Positions 16,833-25,010 of a stretch of DNA of 64,000 nucleotides are shown piece after piece. The DNA is from an uncultured Clostridia bacterium (GTDB lineage: Bacteria; Bacillota; Clostridia; Christensenellales; Aristaeellaceae). The notes below the pieces were generated by a model that saw only the letters and a list, made by a program, of their open reading frames with translations, ran no database searches and was not told where the DNA came from. Position 1 is the first letter of the stretch, and each line of letters starts with the position of its first letter. Location of the stretch: NCBI GenBank assembly GCA_946414315.1, contig CAMKNZ010000001.1, positions 62,001 to 126,000 on the forward strand. Reading direction: 5' to 3'. Both the position numbers and the translations under genes were made by a program.

Positions 16833-18740
16833 TCATTCCTCCTTTTTCCCTTCCTTCAGCACGATCACGGCATCAGGGTCAAATTTTCGGTCCATGGTAT
16901 GGGCTGCCTTCCGGTTAGCCACAGTATCAAAGATGATCGAGAAATCATAGTCCGGGGGATAGAGCTCCGCGGCCGGCACCAGCAGTTTCAGCCGGTTATG
17001 CTTTACGGTCATTTTCCGTCCCTGGAACTGGATGACCACGTTCCCATCGTCGTCTGCCGGCTGATAGACGATCGCGTTCTTTTTGTCCGGCAGCAGCATC
17101 ACGCTGTCGCCCATGGTGAATCGTTCGAACGTTCCTTCCGTCTTCGCGGAAAGGCGCTGCAGGCGCCCCGCGGGAATCCGCATCTGTCTTCGTGCCGTTT
17201 CCGGTCTGGCACCCGGCCCGTGATCGGCTACCTGCCTGGCCCGGGAGAGCAGGCCTTCATCCATGCCGAGCCTTCGTGCGATCTCGATCGCGCAGCTCTC
17301 CCCGCTCATGCCCAGTTCCAGATGATAAAGGGGCATCAGGGAAACCTGATCAAAGGCCATCCGAGCGGAGATCACATGATCCGTCTGCTCCGCCCATTGC
17401 TTGATCTGCGGATCGTGGGTCGTCACCATAAAGAAACACCTCCGTCGAAGCAGTTCCTCCAGGATCGCCGCGGCAAGGCCGGATCCCTCCGCCGGATCCG
17501 TTCCGCTGCCCAGTTCGTCCAGCAGTACCAGGCTGTCCCGGCTGCACTCGTCCAGGATGCGGATCACATTGGTCATATGCCCGGAAAAAGTGGACAGGTT
17601 TTGACTGATGCTCTGGCTGTCGCCGATATCGCACAGCACCCGGTCCATCAGGCCGATTACGGTTCCTTCTCCGCAGGGGATATGAAGCCCGCTCTGCGCC
17701 ATCAGGGTCAGCAGGCCTACCGTTTTAAGGCAGACGGTCTTGCCGCCGGTATTCGGCCCGGTCACGGCAATGCCGGAATCCGGCAGGCTCAGCTCCAGGT
17801 TCAGCGGCACGCAGGTCTCCCGGTCCAGTAGCGGGTGCCGGGCGTCCGCAAGGCGGATCCGGCGCTCCCCGGTCAGCTCTGCCGGACGGGCATTCATCTC
17901 CAGGCTCAGCTTCGCCCGGGCAAAAAGCACGTCCAGATCCGTCATGACGCGGATCGCGTCACGCAAAGCCGTTTCTTCGGAAGCGACCCGGTCGCTGAGT
18001 TCCCAGAGAATCCGCCTCTCTTCCGTATCGATATCAATCAGCAGGTTTTCCAGCGCCTGCCGCGCAGACTGTACGGCGGACGGTTCCATGAAGACGGTGC
18101 CGCCCTTGCCGGAAGTATCGATCACATGTCCGGGGAAGGTGCCCTGGAAGCGTTTCTGCACCGGAATGACGAAGATTCCGTTCCGCTGGGTGATATAGCT
18201 GTCCGCCAGTTCCTTTTTATGATGAAGCAGGATCTGGTTCAGTTTTTCCCGGATCCCCTGTTCCGTATGCTCCCGCTGCCGCCGCAGGTTCCGAAGCACG
18301 GGGGAAGCGTCGTCCAGCACAAGGTCCTCCCGGACGGAGCGTTCGATTTCGCTTTGCAGGCCGTCCAGATCCGGCAGCTCCGTATGCCAGGAGGCGATGC
18401 CTGCGCTCCAGATCTGCGCGCCCTGAAGATAGCGGCGAAGCCGCTGGATGGTCGAACAGAACCGCGCAATGGAAGTCAGCTGGGCCGGCAGCAGCATCCC
18501 GCCCCGGGCCGCCTGGATCACGCCTGTATCCGCTCCCTCCGTTTCAGCCAGCGGCGGAGTACCCGCGTTTTCCATCACGCGGCGTGCGGCGGTCGTTTCC
18601 TCCATGCGGGCCCTGCAGAGCCCTTCGCTGAGAATCGGTTCCGTCTCCGCCAGGCGCTGCTTCGCGGCCTGTGAGACCGCCTGTTCCTGAAGTTGTTGAA
18701 TGATCCGGTCAAACCCGAGTGTTATCATATCCTGTGTCAT
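16833..18740 (-). CDS. MutS2-like ATPase lacking the Smr domain
   Basis: 635 residues, against about 780 for canonical MutS2. An N-terminal helical core and clamp region lead to a MutS-type ATPase with Walker A TGPNTGGKT (about 327-335), DIGDSQSISQNLSTFSGH, and Walker B LVLLDELGSGTDP (about 403-415), then TTHDPQIK. After the ATPase the usual long coiled coil is short, and no Smr nuclease (no LDLRG or HGKG-like motif) is present; instead there is about 100 residues ending in a basic, acidic tail. It may act in recombination control or on ribosomes, as MutS2 does, but without the Smr part. It heads a six-gene operon behind a long leader. Confidence 0.85.
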   Translation of the reverse strand: MTQDMITLGFDRIIQQLQEQAVSQAAKQRLAETEPILSEGLCRARMEETTAARRVMENAGTPPLAETEGADTGVIQAARGGMLLPAQLTSIARFCSTIQRLRRYLQGAQIWSAGIASWHTELPDLDGLQSEIERSVREDLVLDDASPVLRNLRRQREHTEQGIREKLNQILLHHKKELADSYITQRNGIFVIPVQKRFQGTFPGHVIDTSGKGGTVFMEPSAVQSARQALENLLIDIDTEERRILWELSDRVASEETALRDAIRVMTDLDVLFARAKLSLEMNARPAELTGERRIRLADARHPLLDRETCVPLNLELSLPDSGIAVTGPNTGGKTVCLKTVGLLTLMAQSGLHIPCGEGTVIGLMDRVLCDIGDSQSISQNLSTFSGHMTNVIRILDECSRDSLVLLDELGSGTDPAEGSGLAAAILEELLRRRCFFMVTTHDPQIKQWAEQTDHVISARMAFDQVSLMPLYHLELGMSGESCAIEIARRLGMDEGLLSRARQVADHGPGARPETARRQMRIPAGRLQRLSAKTEGTFERFTMGDSVMLLPDKKNAIVYQPADDDGNVVIQFQGRKMTVKHNRLKLLVPAAELYPPDYDFSIIFDTVANRKAAHTMDRKFDPDAVIVLKEGKKEE

Positions 18741-18965
18741 GTGATCCCTCTGTTCGTTTTATGATGGACATGAACAGAGTTTCGGAGAATGCGGCACAGG
18801 GAAAAAAGCATACAAAAAAGTGCCCGGTTACGTTCTGTACCGCGTCATGGCATCAGCAAACAAGCTGTCATGTCACAGCTTTCTTTGTTCAACCATGTTC
18901 TCCGTTACAGGACCGTCTCCAAACACACCTCCGGAGGATTGCCCGGTTTGTCCGGGATCCTCTCT
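18741..18965 (-). promoter_or_regulatory. Structured leader of the MutS2-like operon
   Basis: About 225 bases of untranslated leader follow the promoter. It contains several stem-loops: GGATCCCGG/CCGGGCAATCC, and AAGCTGT/ACAGCTT (18862-18881). An imperfect hairpin lies just before a T6 run (18814-18819 on the plus strand reads A6). Only tiny ORFs of up to about 18 codons are present. The layout suggests attenuation, but I recognise no riboswitch. Confidence 0.4.
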
Positions 18966-18971
18966 GCCGTG

Positions 18972-19000
18972 ATTATAGTTCAGCCGTATGGCGCTGTCAA
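18972..19000 (-). promoter_or_regulatory. Consensus sigma-A promoter of the MutS2-like operon
   Basis: A perfect TTGACA and a perfect TATAAT are 17 bases apart on the minus strand, 230 bases upstream of the MutS2-like start. Confidence 0.85.
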
Positions 19001-19016
19001 TCCTGAATTATGCCGG

Positions 19017-19769
19017 TCAGATCAGTTTCCGGATCCTGACCATATATCTGCTCTTCTTTGTCTCATAATCGATTCCGTCATAAACGGCTTTGCCGAAGCC
19101 CCGCACGGAGAAGGTATCGCCTTCTTTCAGCCGAGCGCTCCGGTCCGTAGCCATCCGGCCATTCACAAAGACCTTTTCGGCCGCAAACAGCTTGTCCGTC
19201 TGTCCGCGGGACAGGTTGGCAAAGGCAGCGATCACCGCGTCCAGCCGTTCTGACGACACATTCACCCGAAGCGGGGCATACCGTGGCTGAAGCTCCGGCA
19301 CGTCCGCCGCCGTGATCTCCGCGGTCACCGTTGTCCGGCGCACCTGGTCCAGGGAAGACACGATCATATCCGCGGCGGAACTCAGACAGAAAAGCCAGGC
19401 CCGGTGTTCCCGGACCAGGATATCGCCGATCAGGCTGCGTTCGATCCCCAGGCCCAGAACGGCTCCGAGGTAGTCCCGGTGGGTCAGTTCCTCCGCGTAC
19501 TTTTCAGATTTCGGTTTTACAGCGATCACGCTGACCGGCGGATCGAGCGGCCCCATCTCCGTTTCATTCCCGGCTGCCAGGATCTTTCGTTCCGCATTCT
19601 CATATCCCCCTGACAGAAGAAAAGAAAAGCCGGCCGATTCTTTGCTGCGAAGAAAATCGTCCTGCTCTGCCAGAGAAAGGAAGCCGGAATACTGCCAGCT
19701 CCCTGTCTTTTCGCTTTTCCGGCACAGATCCAGCAGGTGCCGGATCATTACGTCATTTGTCGGTGTCAT
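19017..19769 (-). CDS. ylmH: YlmH-type RNA-binding protein with S4 domain
   Basis: 250 residues matching the YlmH family found beside division genes in Gram-positives. The N-terminal two-thirds fold includes the HRDYLGAVLGLGIERSLIGDI segment; the C-terminal S4 domain (about 170-235) reads SERLDAVIAAFANLSRGQTDKLF. YlmH binds ribosomes or RNA and has been linked to cell division and to rescue of nascent chains. Here it is not beside sepF or divIVA but immediately follows an AlkD-like gene, with TAA and ATG adjacent. Confidence 0.87.
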   Translation of the reverse strand: MTPTNDVMIRHLLDLCRKSEKTGSWQYSGFLSLAEQDDFLRSKESAGFSFLLSGGYENAERKILAAGNETEMGPLDPPVSVIAVKPKSEKYAEELTHRDYLGAVLGLGIERSLIGDILVREHRAWLFCLSSAADMIVSSLDQVRRTTVTAEITAADVPELQPRYAPLRVNVSSERLDAVIAAFANLSRGQTDKLFAAEKVFVNGRMATDRSARLKEGDTFSVRGFGKAVYDGIDYETKKSRYMVRIRKLI

Positions 19770-20459
19770 TTATTTGCTCCTGATTTTCAGGGTTTTCAGG
19801 TATTCCTTCTGTTCCGGCGTAATTCGGTAGCTTTCAATTGCTTTCCGGATCGCCTTGTTGTGCGTCCAGGTGTCCAGCCGGCGGTTTTCGATAAAGGGAA
19901 GCACCGCGTCATACTGCTTTGCCAGCGCCGTGGCAAAATACCAGGCGGTCATCATGTTGACATAATATTCTTCGGACCGGATCTTCGCGACCATCTCCGG
20001 ATACGCGATGTCGAAATCTTCGCCCAGATAGTGTTCCATCAGCATCCCGATCCCGAACCGGATTATATAGGTCTCCCCGGACGCGATCCATTTTTTGATA
20101 GGCTGGAGCAGCTCGGTCCGGTGCTTCCGGAACACCTTCGGCGACATCTGGTCGCAGGTGGCCCAGTTGTCCACATACGGCAGGAAACGCTCCAGTGCAG
20201 CCAGGCATTCCGCATAATCCTTCATGCCGGAGAGAATGAACGCGTGCAGCTGGTTCTCGTCAAAGTAGCGGTGCGGCAGGTCGTTCAGGAATGCGTCAAT
20301 TCCTTCTCTCCCGGCCAGTTCCTTTGCCATCCGCCGCAGTTCCGGGGTCCGTACGCCGATGATGCTTTCCGGCTTTACCGTCGGAATGATCTTCACCTGC
20401 ATCTCCCGGTACTTCAGGTCCTGAAGGCTGAACAGTTCCTTCCGGATTTTGTCGGTCAT
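19770..20459 (-). CDS. AlkD-like DNA alkylation repair protein (HEAT-like)
   Basis: 229 residues from the ATG at 20459, which has AGGAG upstream; the ORF-track start lies within the preceding terminator. It is all-helical with the family signature IIGVRTPELRRMAKEL near the N-terminus, and LPYVDNWATCDQMSPK and TWYFATAL-like motifs (here MTAWYFATALA), typical of AlkD/DNA alkylation repair enzymes that excise 3-methyladenine and 7-methylguanine. It is the first gene of a two-gene unit with ylmH. With the YcaQ-like gene it gives this strain two non-flipping alkylpurine-type glycosylases. Confidence 0.88.
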   Translation of the reverse strand: MTDKIRKELFSLQDLKYREMQVKIIPTVKPESIIGVRTPELRRMAKELAGREGIDAFLNDLPHRYFDENQLHAFILSGMKDYAECLAALERFLPYVDNWATCDQMSPKVFRKHRTELLQPIKKWIASGETYIIRFGIGMLMEHYLGEDFDIAYPEMVAKIRSEEYYVNMMTAWYFATALAKQYDAVLPFIENRRLDTWTHNKAIRKAIESYRITPEQKEYLKTLKIRSK

Positions 20460-20480
20460 CCCGTTCACGCTCCTTACGAT

Positions 20481-20516
20481 TATAAAAACGATCACTTGGC
20501 AAAGACAAGTGATCAT
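20481..20516 (-). terminator. Terminator downstream of the DtxR gene
   Basis: GATCACTT pairs with AAGTGATC around a short loop, and the minus-strand tail is GTTTTTAT. It separates the DtxR regulator from the AlkD-like gene. Confidence 0.75.
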
Positions 20517-20537
20517 CTGATGGTTACCGTTAACAGA

Positions 20538-20897
20538 TTATTTAATCTGTTTGCTGATCGCGGCAAAGGATTCCTCGGAAAGATCATGTTCGATCTTGCA
20601 GGCATCTTCCTTCGCGATCTCCTCCGGCACGCCGATCTGGATCAGATACTTCGTCAGCGCCTGGTGCCGGTCATAGATCTTCCGCGCGATGGCATAGCCC
20701 TTGTCCGTCAGGGAGATCAGGTTATCCGTGCTCATCTTGATATACCCGTTCTCTTTCAGCTTTTTCATGGCCACGCTGACGGAAGGCTTGGAAACGTTCA
20801 GGCCCACGGCGATATCAATGGAGCGCGCATGTCCCTTCTGTTCCAGCAGCATCAGGATCTGCTCCAGATAGTCTTCGCCTGATTCGTAGATATTCAT
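20538..20897 (-). CDS. DtxR/MntR-family metal-dependent repressor
   Basis: 119 residues: winged helix (about 1-65) and a dimerisation domain, without the SH3-like third domain. Metal ligands are visible: GEDYLEQI supplies Asp and Glu, YDRHQAL supplies His, and DACKIEHDLS supplies Cys, Glu and His. The Cys at this position matches iron-sensing DtxR/IdeR rather than MntR, which has Glu. It is the obvious candidate to bind the GTTAG-N6-CTAAC sites upstream of the ABC, ZinT-like and feo genes. Start follows AAAGGAG. Confidence 0.9.
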   Translation of the reverse strand: MNIYESGEDYLEQILMLLEQKGHARSIDIAVGLNVSKPSVSVAMKKLKENGYIKMSTDNLISLTDKGYAIARKIYDRHQALTKYLIQIGVPEEIAKEDACKIEHDLSEESFAAISKQIK

Positions 20898-20925
20898 AAA
20901 AGCGCTCCTTTCCCGGTTCGGGAAA

Positions 20926-20950
20926 CGGGATGCCGGTCTCCGGCATCCCG
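20926..20950 (-). terminator. Hairpin after the FtsX-type permease, in the DtxR leader
   Basis: A perfect 11-bp stem CGGGATGCCGG / CCGGCATCCCG with a 3-nt loop. The T-run is short (GTTTCCC). It lies between the DtxR promoter and gene, followed by a second small hairpin (TTTCCCG/CGGGAAA) that touches the ribosome site. Confidence 0.6.
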
Positions 20951-21001
20951 CCTGAATAACGTCATTCTATATGATCCGGTTTCATTTCTCTAACCAGTCA
21001 C

Positions 21002-21030
21002 AATCTACCATTTTTCGTTTGATTCGTCAA
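21002..21030 (-). promoter_or_regulatory. Promoter of the DtxR regulator gene
   Basis: TTGACG and TAGATT are 17 bases apart on the minus strand, about 105 bases upstream of the start. Confidence 0.6.
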
Positions 21031-21051
21031 TACCGGTCAGACTCCGGTTTG

Positions 21052-23346
21052 TTACTCCGCAGTCTTCAGTGCCGCCACCATATCGATATGCCGGTTCTTC
21101 CGGGCCACCATCAGGCCTACGATCAGCGACACACCGAAGGTCAGCAGGATGCTGACCAGCCAGGTGGGCAGGCCCAGCACCAGTTTCAGCTCATATTCGG
21201 AAGCCAGCGCGGTCAGCAGGTACTGCAGCACGCCGACGCCCACCGGCACACCGATCAGGATACCGAGCACGGTCAGCCACAGGTTCTGGCTGATCAGCAG
21301 CCGGCCGATCTTGGAATCCTTGAAGCCGACCACCTTCAGCGTCGCCATTTCCCGGTACCGTTCCGTGTAGCTCATCACACCCAGGTTGTACAGCACCACG
21401 ATACCCAGGATCACAGCTGCGATCACCAGCAGCCAGATCATCTTGTTCATCAGGTCCATAAACACGTCGAAGGAATCCATGATCGACTGCTTGCTCTGCT
21501 GGTTCAGGATGTGTTTGTCTTCCGGAATCTCCGTAGCGTCCGTAAACACGGAATCCGCCGTATAGGTAATGCCGATGCTGTCCGCGAAGGTGTCCGTCAT
21601 AAAGATCCCTTCCGTCATGGAATCCAGCACGCCGGCCACCGGTACGGTATAATGTTCATTGCTGTCATAGGGCGAGAAGGTCAGTTCGCCTCCGGCTTTC
21701 AGGTTATATTCCCGGGCAATCCGGGAGCAGATATACGCGCCGCCGTCCGTCAGCGGAATGACGTTCATATCCTCGTCGGCAAAGCGGACCTTGTCATGGG
21801 TGACGGAATAGATCTCCAGCGAATAACCCCTGTCCCCGATCTGGATCGCGCGGGAAGCCGCCCAGTCCCCGTCCAGGGCTTCGGCAAGCGCTTTCCCTTC
21901 CTCCATGGTCATGTTGTCCGCGTCCAGGTTCACCCTGGTTTTGTAGTTGATCGACTGCTCATAGAAGATATCCAGGAAAGCGTCCATCGTATCCTTCATG
22001 CCCAGTCCGCCCACCAGCAGCACCATGCATCCGATCACGCCGAACAGGGTCATCAGGCTCCGGGCCTTGTGCCGGACGCAGTCCCGCAGGTTCCACTTCG
22101 TGCCGAAGCCGAGCTTCTTGAACCGTTTTGTCTCTTCAAACCGCAGGTGCTTCATCCGCTTCGGGGAATAGGGACGCAGCGCGTCCGCCGCCGTTCCCTG
22201 CAGCATCTTTCTCACGGACAGGAAACCGATGAAGGTCAGGAATGCAATGATCCCGATAATCACATACCAACTGAATGCCGGCGCATGCAGCGTCCAGGAC
22301 GGCATGTCGATATAGGTGGCCATGGCGCCGTCCGGGTTCATGATGAACCAGCCCAGGCCATAACCAATGGCAATGCCCAGGATCGTTCCCAGCAGGCCGA
22401 TGATCAGCGCATAGGCGGAATAGTGGACCAGGATCCGCCGGTCCTTGAACCCAAGCGCCTTGAATGTGCCGATCTGTGTCTTCTCGCTGGCGCAGATCCG
22501 GTGCATGGTCGTCACCATTGTCAGGATCGCGATGGCCAGGAACAACACCGGCAGGATGGATGCCATCGTCTTGCCCTCGTTTACCTCACCCTGGGCTTCC
22601 GCCCAGGAAACCGTCTCATCCTTGGAAAGGATCAGGCGGGTGGTTCCCAGGGCTTTATCCGCCGCTTCGACAAATGCCGGTTTGTCCAGGGAGGCTTTTA
22701 CATTGATCTGGTGATACAGGGAACCGACAAATGACTTGTACATTGCCGGGATCGCGTTGTCCAGCATAGCCGGAGAGATGTATACGAATCCGTAAGTCGA
22801 GTAATCCGGCATCATCTGGGTGGAATCCGGCAGGCAGATCAGGTATTCGCTGGCTTTGACCAGGCCCTTGACCGTTCCCTTGACCGTGATCATCTGGTAG
22901 GTCAGCGTCAGCGGATCGCCGAGTTTGATTCCGTTGGCGGCGGCATAGGAATCGGAAAGCCAGAAACCATCCGGATCCTCCGCACTGTAAGGCTCGCCTT
23001 CCATCACAAGCACGCCGGAAACATTGCTGTTTTCAGTAACGGTCAGTGCCAGCGTATCCGTGTCATCTTTCACCGAAACGTTCAGGGAAAGGAACCGGGT
23101 CGCGTCCTCCACCCCGTCGATCCCCTTCACCGCTTCCAGGTCCTCCGGGCTGAAACCCTTATCTGAATAGATCCGGAAATCGGCATACCCGGTCGCCTCA
23201 TAAATCTCTTTTGTATTGACTTCCAGGGAATACCATTCCACATTGAATCCCAGGAACACGCCGATGCCCAGCGCCACCATGATCACCATGGAAATAAACT
23301 GAGCCTTGTACTGCCACAGCGTCCTGAACAGTTTTTTCAGCAACAT
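21052..23346 (-). CDS. FtsX-type ABC transporter permease (two FtsX domains)
   Basis: 764 residues from the ATG at 23346, whose codon overlaps the ATPase stop as TAATG. There is one TM near the N-terminus, then a large extracytoplasmic domain (about 40-240). A cluster of TMs follows around residues 260-400, a second extracytoplasmic domain and a final TM group of three at 610-750. This is the arrangement of permeases paired with LolD/MacB-type ATPases that act by mechanotransmission to export lipids, peptides or metal chelators. Its operon has DtxR-type operators, so iron linkage is likely, but the substrate is unknown. Confidence 0.87.
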   Translation of the reverse strand: MLLKKLFRTLWQYKAQFISMVIMVALGIGVFLGFNVEWYSLEVNTKEIYEATGYADFRIYSDKGFSPEDLEAVKGIDGVEDATRFLSLNVSVKDDTDTLALTVTENSNVSGVLVMEGEPYSAEDPDGFWLSDSYAAANGIKLGDPLTLTYQMITVKGTVKGLVKASEYLICLPDSTQMMPDYSTYGFVYISPAMLDNAIPAMYKSFVGSLYHQINVKASLDKPAFVEAADKALGTTRLILSKDETVSWAEAQGEVNEGKTMASILPVLFLAIAILTMVTTMHRICASEKTQIGTFKALGFKDRRILVHYSAYALIIGLLGTILGIAIGYGLGWFIMNPDGAMATYIDMPSWTLHAPAFSWYVIIGIIAFLTFIGFLSVRKMLQGTAADALRPYSPKRMKHLRFEETKRFKKLGFGTKWNLRDCVRHKARSLMTLFGVIGCMVLLVGGLGMKDTMDAFLDIFYEQSINYKTRVNLDADNMTMEEGKALAEALDGDWAASRAIQIGDRGYSLEIYSVTHDKVRFADEDMNVIPLTDGGAYICSRIAREYNLKAGGELTFSPYDSNEHYTVPVAGVLDSMTEGIFMTDTFADSIGITYTADSVFTDATEIPEDKHILNQQSKQSIMDSFDVFMDLMNKMIWLLVIAAVILGIVVLYNLGVMSYTERYREMATLKVVGFKDSKIGRLLISQNLWLTVLGILIGVPVGVGVLQYLLTALASEYELKLVLGLPTWLVSILLTFGVSLIVGLMVARKNRHIDMVAALKTAE

Positions 23347-24047
23347 TACCAATCCACCTCTTCCACCGACAGCGGATTCTCCTGCTCTTCACAGCTCCTG
23401 ATCTTTCCGTTCTTCACCCGGATCACCACGTCCGCCATCTTCGCGATGTTCTGGTTGTGGGTCACAATAATGATCGTCTTGCCCATATCCCTTGCCATGG
23501 AAAGCAGGAGCTTGAGCACCATGACGCCGGTCTCGGAATCCAGCGCGCCGGTGGGCTCGTCGCACAGCAGGATGTGGGGATTCTTTGCCAGAGCCCGGGC
23601 AATGGATACGCGCTGCTGTTCGCCGCCGGACAGCTCGGACGGGAACTGGTGGATATGATCTTCCAGGCCGACAGCCCTGAGCATGTCATGGCTGGAGAGC
23701 GGATTCGGCGCGATCTCCTTTACCAGCGCCACATTCTCCACCACCGTCAGGGTCGGGATCAGGTTATAGCTCTGGAAAACAAAGCCCACGGACGCGGCAC
23801 GGTATTCCGCCAGTTCGTTGGGCGTCAGGGTGGAAATGTCCCTTCCGTTCACAACGATCGTGCCTTCCGTGGGACTGTCCAGGCCGCCGAGCATATTCAG
23901 CAGGGTGCTCTTGCCGGCACCGCTTGGGCCCAGGACCACGATGAACTTCCCTTCCTCCAGGCTCAGGTTCACATGGTCCAACGCCCGCTGTTCATGTTCG
24001 CCGTTCTTATATACTCTTGATACATCCTTGAATTCCACAATTGCCAT
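23346..24047 (-). CDS. ABC transporter ATP-binding protein (LolD/MacB-like)
   Basis: 233 residues with Walker [13 protein letters not shown], the signature [15 protein letters not shown], Walker [13 protein letters not shown] and the H-loop IIVTHN. The [17 protein letters not shown] segment is typical of the MacB/LolD subgroup. It is the partner of the downstream permease, with which it overlaps. Two DtxR-like operators precede it, each just after a -10 box. Confidence 0.92.
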   Translation of the reverse strand: MAIVEFKDVSRVYKNGEHEQRALDHVNLSLEEGKFIVVLGPSGAGKSTLLNMLGGLDSPTEGTIVVNGRDISTLTPNELAEYRAASVGFVFQSYNLIPTLTVVENVALVKEIAPNPLSSHDMLRAVGLEDHIHQFPSELSGGEQQRVSIARALAKNPHILLCDEPTGALDSETGVMVLKLLLSMARDMGKTIIIVTHNQNIAKMADVVIRVKNGKIRSCEEQENPLSVEEVDW

Positions 24048-24082
24048 GTTCCTCTTTGCTCCTTCATTCGTGGATTGATATT

Positions 24083-24100
24083 GGTTAGTTATATCTAACC
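24083..24100 (-). promoter_or_regulatory. DtxR-type operator of the ABC operon
   Basis: GGTTAG-TTATAT-CTAACC is a perfect 6+6 dyad. It begins 4 bases after a TAAATA -10 box, covering the likely transcription start of the ABC genes. Confidence 0.75.
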
Positions 24101-24104
24101 CATA

Positions 24105-24134
24105 TATTTAAGAAAAATCGCGCTTATGATTCAA
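24105..24134 (-). promoter_or_regulatory. Probable second promoter of the ABC operon
   Basis: TTGAAT and TAAATA are 18 bases apart on the minus strand and overlap a terminator hairpin. Moderate match. Confidence 0.45.
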
Positions 24135-24176
24135 CGGCTATCAACCGCGCGATTCCTTTTGTTAGCTTCTGCTAAC
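24112..24176 (-). ncRNA. Candidate iron-regulated small RNA
   Basis: A consensus promoter (TTGACA-17-TAAAAT) and a DtxR-type operator at its start are followed within 65 bases by a hairpin with outer stem ATCGCGC/GCGCGAT and a TTTTTCTT tail. No ORF fits in this length. The transcript would be a short, iron-repressed RNA, or the first part of an attenuated ABC mRNA. Inference from layout only. Confidence 0.4.
24161..24176 (-). promoter_or_regulatory. DtxR-type operator upstream of the candidate sRNA
   Basis: GTTAGCTTCTGCTAAC, a dyad of GTTAG and CTAAC with six bases between, sits directly after the TAAAAT -10 box. Confidence 0.7.
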
Positions 24177-24182
24177 GTTTGC

Positions 24183-24211
24183 ATTTTATCACCAGTGTTT
24201 GATCTTGTCAA
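24183..24211 (-). promoter_or_regulatory. Sigma-A promoter P1 (sRNA/ABC region)
   Basis: TTGACA and TAAAAT are 17 bases apart on the minus strand, immediately before a DtxR-type operator. Confidence 0.75.
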
Positions 24212-24222
24212 CCCTTTCGGTC

Positions 24223-24255
24223 AAAGAAAACGGGATGCCGTTTCCAGGCATCCTG
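24223..24255 (-). terminator. Terminator after glutathione peroxidase
   Basis: CAGGATGCC pairs with GGCATCCCG and the minus-strand tail is TTTTCTTT. The stem is nearly the same as those at 20926 and 26503. Confidence 0.7.
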
Positions 24256-24340
24256 TTCAGGTGTTATACAAGTCTTACGCAATTTCCCGGGAATCAGCTT
24301 CCTGCCGGCTTTCCGCGAATGTTTTACAGATCTCATCTGC

Positions 24341-24886
24341 TTACAGCGCAGCCTCAACTGCCTTCCGGACTTCCTTCATATCCACCGTGGGCTCGAACCG
24401 CGCAATCACCTTTCCTTCACGGTCCACCAGGAATTTGGTGAAGTTCCACTTGATATAGGCTTTCTCACCGAACTTCTTGTTGTTCATATCCGCGAACTTG
24501 CTCAGTGCCGCCATCTTCAGGCCCTTACCGAAACCTTCAAAGGGCTTTTCGGCTGCCAGATAAGCAAACAGCGGATCGGCAGTTTCCCCGTTCACGTCGA
24601 TCTTGGCAAACTGCGGGAATTCCGTGCCGAACTTCAGCGTGCAGAACTGATGGATCTCATCGGCGTCTCCCGGTGCCTGGTTTGCAAACTGATTGCAGGG
24701 GAAGTCCAGAATTTCCAGTCCCTGATCCTTCATTTCCTTATACATCGCTTCCAGGGGCTCATAATGAGGCGTGAATCCGCAGCCGGTAGCCGTGTTGACA
24801 ATCAGTAGCACCTTTCCCTGGTATTCTGACAGGTTGACCTCCTTCCCCTGTCTGTCTTTTACTGTGAAATCATAAACCGTTTTCAT
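24341..24886 (-). CDS. Glutathione peroxidase-family thiol peroxidase
   Basis: 181 residues, the usual length. The peroxidatic site is NTATGCGFTPHY with Cys in place of Sec; the other conserved boxes LDFPCNQFANQAPG and IKWNFTKFLVDREG supply the Gln, Trp and Asn of the tetrad. Bacterial Cys-type enzymes of this family generally use thioredoxin. It is cytosolic, has a good AGGAG site and its own promoter, and lies in the iron region, which fits a defence against peroxide near iron uptake. Confidence 0.93.
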   Translation of the reverse strand: MKTVYDFTVKDRQGKEVNLSEYQGKVLLIVNTATGCGFTPHYEPLEAMYKEMKDQGLEILDFPCNQFANQAPGDADEIHQFCTLKFGTEFPQFAKIDVNGETADPLFAYLAAEKPFEGFGKGLKMAALSKFADMNNKKFGEKAYIKWNFTKFLVDREGKVIARFEPTVDMKEVRKAVEAAL

Positions 24887-24919
24887 GATCGGTTTCTCCT
24901 TTCTGTTTTATGCGATTAT

Positions 24920-24947
24920 ATTTTATCAAATATTTTATGATTGTCAA
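24920..24947 (-). promoter_or_regulatory. Promoter of the glutathione peroxidase gene
   Basis: TTGACA and TAAAAT are 16 bases apart on the minus strand, about 35 bases upstream of the start, in AT-rich DNA. Confidence 0.65.
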
Positions 24948-25010
24948 CCCCTTTTTTCTGTTGTTCACAATTGTTTTTTCGTCATCACAGTCACAGCATA
25001 ATTTGTTTTT

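Noticed and set aside
20971-22734. 587-residue plus-strand ORF opposite the FtsX permease
   Set aside because: Gln/His-rich reverse-complement reading of a coding region; no promoter, ribosome site or recognisable fold.
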